From the NCBI GenBank assembly GCA_035772785.1, contig JAOCPU010000004.1, positions 62,001 through 126,000 of the forward strand: a stretch of 64,000 nt of DNA, read 5' to 3'. Both the position numbers and the translations under genes were made by a program. Below the pieces are notes generated by a model. It had not been told where the DNA came from, did not search any database, and was given only the letters and a program-made list of their open reading frames with translations. Shown here in pieces: positions 61,323 to 64,000 of the stretch; position 1 is the first letter of the stretch; the number at the start of each line of letters is the position of its first letter. The DNA comes from Phlebiopsis flavidoalba (lineage: Eukaryota; Basidiomycota; Agaricomycetes; Polyporales; Phanerochaetaceae).

Positions 61323-61407
61323 TTCCCCGCGTTCGGCCCTGATATAAAGCGGGGGAAATCGTGCTAGCGGAATGATCACCTGGTGATCGACGGCGTTGCC
61401 GCCGTCG
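61323..61407. promoter_or_regulatory. Three consecutive inverted repeats upstream of the Kre9-like gene
   Basis: TTCCCCGC (61323-61330) pairs with GCGGGGGAA (61349-61357, one extra G). Then GATCACC (61374-61380) pairs with GGTGATC (61382-61388), and CGACGGC (61388-61394) pairs with GCCGTCG (61401-61407). They lie 145-230 bp before the ATG. They could be transcription-factor sites or stem structures near the PAT1 3' end. Confidence 0.5.
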
Positions 61408-61446
61408 GGCGAGACCAGGGACACATCAGAAGCAGCAACATGTTCA

Positions 61447-61454
61447 TATAAAAG
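61447..61454 (+). promoter_or_regulatory. TATA box of the Kre9-like gene
   Basis: TATAAAAG, 105 nt upstream of the ATG at 61552. Confidence 0.55.
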
Positions 61455-61551
61455 TGCAGGGGTTCATTCGCGGTTGGTCTCAACTACTTCCAGTAGCTTG
61501 TCTCGTTCTTTGTCTTTGCCTGCTCGTCTTGTCCCCTCTGGCTCGTTAGCC

Positions 61552-62487
61552 ATGCTGTCGTTCTTTACCACGCTCCTTACTTGCACCCTCGCCGCCTCGA
61601 GCGCATCTGCGTTCTCCATCTCCTCCCTTGCTGTTCGCGGGCTTTACAGTCCGTCTATCACATCACCCGATACCAACACTATTTGGAGCGTCGGAAAAGA
61701 TGCTGCTGTGAGCTGGTGAGCTTTAGCGAGCGAATGGATTGTAGGACTTCGTGTTGACACGTAACGCTTGTAGGGATGCTACCAAAGTGCCCAAGACCGC
61801 TGGAAACTTTGGCTCTGTCGACCTCTACACCACCGGTAGCGATGGAAAAGATAGCCTCGTAACCAGCCTCTCGCAGAACTTTGACTCTGCGACGGGTTTC
61901 CATTGGCTTCACAGTCCCCGCCTCGGTGAACCCGGGATCATACTTTGTCAAGAGTACGTCGTTATTTTGACTTTTTCCTGGCCAGCTCGCCGTCATGTCT
62001 GTCACTCACTGCTCTTGCTTAGTCGCCGACAGCAGTAGCTCGAAGTTCAACGTCGTTTTGCAGCTGCTACTGTGTACCTTCCCTCGGTTACAGCCCCCAC
62101 TGCGGAAACTACCTGGAAGGTGGGCGACAACGTCAAGATTACTTGGTATGCCTAGAAACACGCGTAAAATTGCCCTTATAATCGTTAACTTACTGGTAGG
62201 GATATGTCTGCGGCACCTGCCAACCCCGCTCAACTTCAATACGTTGACTTGTACACGGAGTCTCCCTCTGGCGGTTCTTTCTTCGTTTTTCTCGTCTAGC
62301 CAGCAACGTCGACGTCAAAACCCGGTAGTCTGAGCATCACCGTGCCTCAAGCTCGTGCTGGAAAGTACTTCGTTATGGGTGAGTTCTTGTCTAGTCCTCC
62401 GCGTGCCCTCCTTTGCTGACTTGCGTTACGAAACTTGCAGTTGGCAAATATGGTCATAGCAGCGCACATTTCACTATCACTGCATAA
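61552..62487 (+). CDS. Secreted protein with two Kre9/Knh1-like Ig-fold domains
   Basis: Small secreted protein of the Kre9/Knh1 N-terminal-domain family (PF10342), found in fungal cell-wall and GPI-anchored proteins. ATG 61552 starts a signal peptide, MLSFFTTLLTCTLAASSASA. Domain 1 has ITSPDTNTIWSVGKDAAVSW, W|DATKVPKTAGNFGSVDLYTT and SLVTSLSQNFD. Domain 2 repeats the pattern as TAPTAETTWKVGDNVKITW, then AQLQYVDLYTESPSGGSF, SITVPQARAGKYFVM and VGKYGHSSAHFTITA, with TAA at 62485-62487. At least four introns. There is no Ser/Thr-rich tail and no hydrophobic C-terminal GPI signal, unlike many members, so the product should be freely secreted or wall-associated. Role in beta-glucan assembly is inference. 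Confidence 0.75.
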
Positions 62488-62726
62488 TTTTTCTGGTAGC
62501 TGATGGATTGAACATTGGATGGATGGACTAATCTGTAGTCAGTACTAATGATGTCTGCTAACTACTCACTAATTATCCTGGATTTTTCACATGTCATTTG
62601 ACGACTGCTGTGCTCATCCTGCTCACTTGCCTTCCTCGTGAGATTACGTGATGCGATCACTGATGGGAGGGCCACCGCCAACGCGTGCCCGCTACGGCCC
62701 GCGCTCGTTAGACTCATGCAACCACG

Positions 62727-63912
62727 ATGACGCTGAAGCTAAGAGCGAGCTCGTCGCCCGAGCCGACGTCGCCATTCTCATGGGACAAGCAGCCCAGCTC
62801 CCCTGGTCCAGCCAACCAGTCTCCGGCAGCGCAGATGCCGTCGCCGCCACAGCAGCAGTGGCTCTCGGCGCGTGATATGAAGGTGTTCGGAGCGTCGCCT
62901 CTGGCCTCGACAATCGGTGTTGTGAAGTGCAAGGACTGCCAGAAGCCTGTGCTGCGCAGCGCAATGGCGGAGCATGCAGGTAAGTAGAGCATGCTATGCT
63001 GTCGTGTCCTTTGGATGGCGACTTAAACACAATAGATCAATGCTCGAAGGCCAAGAATGCCGCTAAGAAGGGTGGGAAGGGCAAGGCTGAGCCTCCAGGT
63101 ATGCACTGTGGCCCTTCATAAGCTACCACTTTCTCATAATACCCAGTTAACGGCAAGAAGCGCAAAGCCGATGATGAGGAACCTCCTCCGGAAGATCCCT
63201 CCGCACCTAAGAAGAAGAAACCATTACCCAAAGTCACGAAGGGCCGCACAAAGGGCCCCGTTAGACCTGGATCGTCAATGTAGGCGTTATCAATGACAAG
63301 AATCTTCCATGCTCACGTTCCCTGACGTGCAAATCGCACTCTATGGGTGCTAAACGTGCTGTCCTTGGTCGTTCTCGGCGCTACGATGATCTCCTCCTGG
63401 ATTGGAACCGCGAGCACAATCCCAACTTTGTCGAGCCCGTGAAACGCGAGTCTAAGCAAGAGAGAAAGGAGCGAAAGGAGAAGGAGAAGGCAGAGAAGAA
63501 GAAGCAACAGATGGAGGCTGCTGCTGCTGCTGCTGGCATCGACCTGAACGCCAAGAAGTCTGGAGGGACCGGCGGGACAAGCACAAAGAAGACCAAGAAA
63601 GCTGCCGCATCTGGAATTGCAGCTACCGCAGGAATCGCTATGTCTACGTCCGCCATCAAGCTGGGAGACGAGGCCAACGAGGCAGACGACGTCGACTCCG
63701 AGACTGAGCTGGACAGTCTCATCACCTCCGTGTTTCGTCATGCACAAGAGAAGGGCATCTTGGGCCAGCCTCTTGCTGTGCCTTACGATGCGAGCTCGTG
63801 GTTCGTTGCGAGACGTGAACGCCTGCGGACGTGCAGGGATCACCTTGCGCTTGCCCTAATGCCCTCGCGAGCCGCTGCCCCGGGAGTAGCTGCTCAGCCT
63901 CGAGTGCTATAA
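62727..63912 (+). CDS. SGF73: SGF73 / ataxin-7-like SAGA deubiquitination-module subunit
   Basis: Subunit that anchors the Ubp8 deubiquitinase module to the SAGA coactivator in the nucleus. ATG 62727 begins MTLKLRASSSPEPTSPFSWD; exon 1 also carries the start of the N-terminal zinc finger, VKCKDCQKPVLRSAMAEHA, completed after the intron by DQCSKAKNAAKKG. A basic linker (PPEDPSAPKKKKPLPK) leads to the SCA7 zinc-binding domain, QCGVINDKNLPCSRSLTCKS and HSMGAKRAV (about 63273-63360; one extra A near 63283), then RRYDDLLLDWNREHNPNF. A Lys/Glu-rich coiled coil (KRESKQERKERKEKEKAEKK) and an Ala-rich stretch follow. The stop is TAA 63910-63912. Domain order matches Sgf73. An upstream ATG at 62648 is in another frame and was not used. 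Confidence 0.85.
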
Positions 63913-64000
63913 TCATTCCCCCACGATACCCTCCATCTTGTGATACCCCCTCCATCCTCTCGATGACTTATTTTCCCTGGACACAATGTAATTATATGTA

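Noticed and set aside
62648..62875. Upstream ATG at 62648 as SGF73 start
   Set aside because: It is in a different frame from the zinc-finger exon; the ATG at 62727 is in frame.

Overview
The window is nuclear DNA of a filamentous basidiomycete, most likely a saprotrophic Agaricomycete. The evidence is the density of short (about 50-70 nt) GT-AG introns, an agaricomycete-style F-box/LRR gene, a fused dioxygenase/P450-like Ppo gene, an array of Ure2p-class glutathione transferases (a class known to be expanded in wood and litter decayers) and a set of typical fungal housekeeping genes. No rRNA, tRNA, CRISPR or plasmid features were seen.

Layout. 0-6 kb: the amino-terminal piece of a TEL1/ATM kinase leaving the window on the minus strand, an F-box gene and two unrecognised genes. 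6.8-11.4 kb: a fatty-acid dioxygenase (Ppo), convergent with a small unrecognised multi-exon gene. 12-16 kb: sparse DNA. 16.4-23.3 kb: a ROG1/LPL1-type lipase and three unrecognised plus-strand genes. 25-36.7 kb: five tandem Ure2p-class GST copies, all minus strand. The three distal copies alternate with copies of an unrecognised small gene called X here. One GST carries a 1.6 kb inverted-repeat element in an intron, and a separate 0.6 kb MITE-like element lies between units. 37.5-64 kb: housekeeping block with an uncharacterised gene, a LIM-RhoGAP, a CPS1-type carboxypeptidase, an M50B-like membrane protein, histone H2A, glycogen debranching enzyme GDB1, decapping activator PAT1, a secreted Kre9/Knh1-like protein and SAGA subunit SGF73.

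Sequence quality decides how to read everything else. Almost every recognised gene, including histone H2A, is interrupted by single-base insertions or deletions, mostly in short homopolymers, and the protein resumes in the next frame. I read these as uncorrected long-read errors, not mass pseudogenisation. Gene limits below therefore join frames, and exon edges are approximate unless stated. True decay is likely only for the first GST fragment, GST5 (no first exon found) and the second X copy.

The most interesting part is the GST array. The [X-GST] unit looks duplicated together with its upstream DNA, and two units keep an inverted pair of TGACnnnGC (antioxidant-response-like) sites. This would suit a stress-inducible detoxification locus still being reshaped by non-autonomous DNA transposons.
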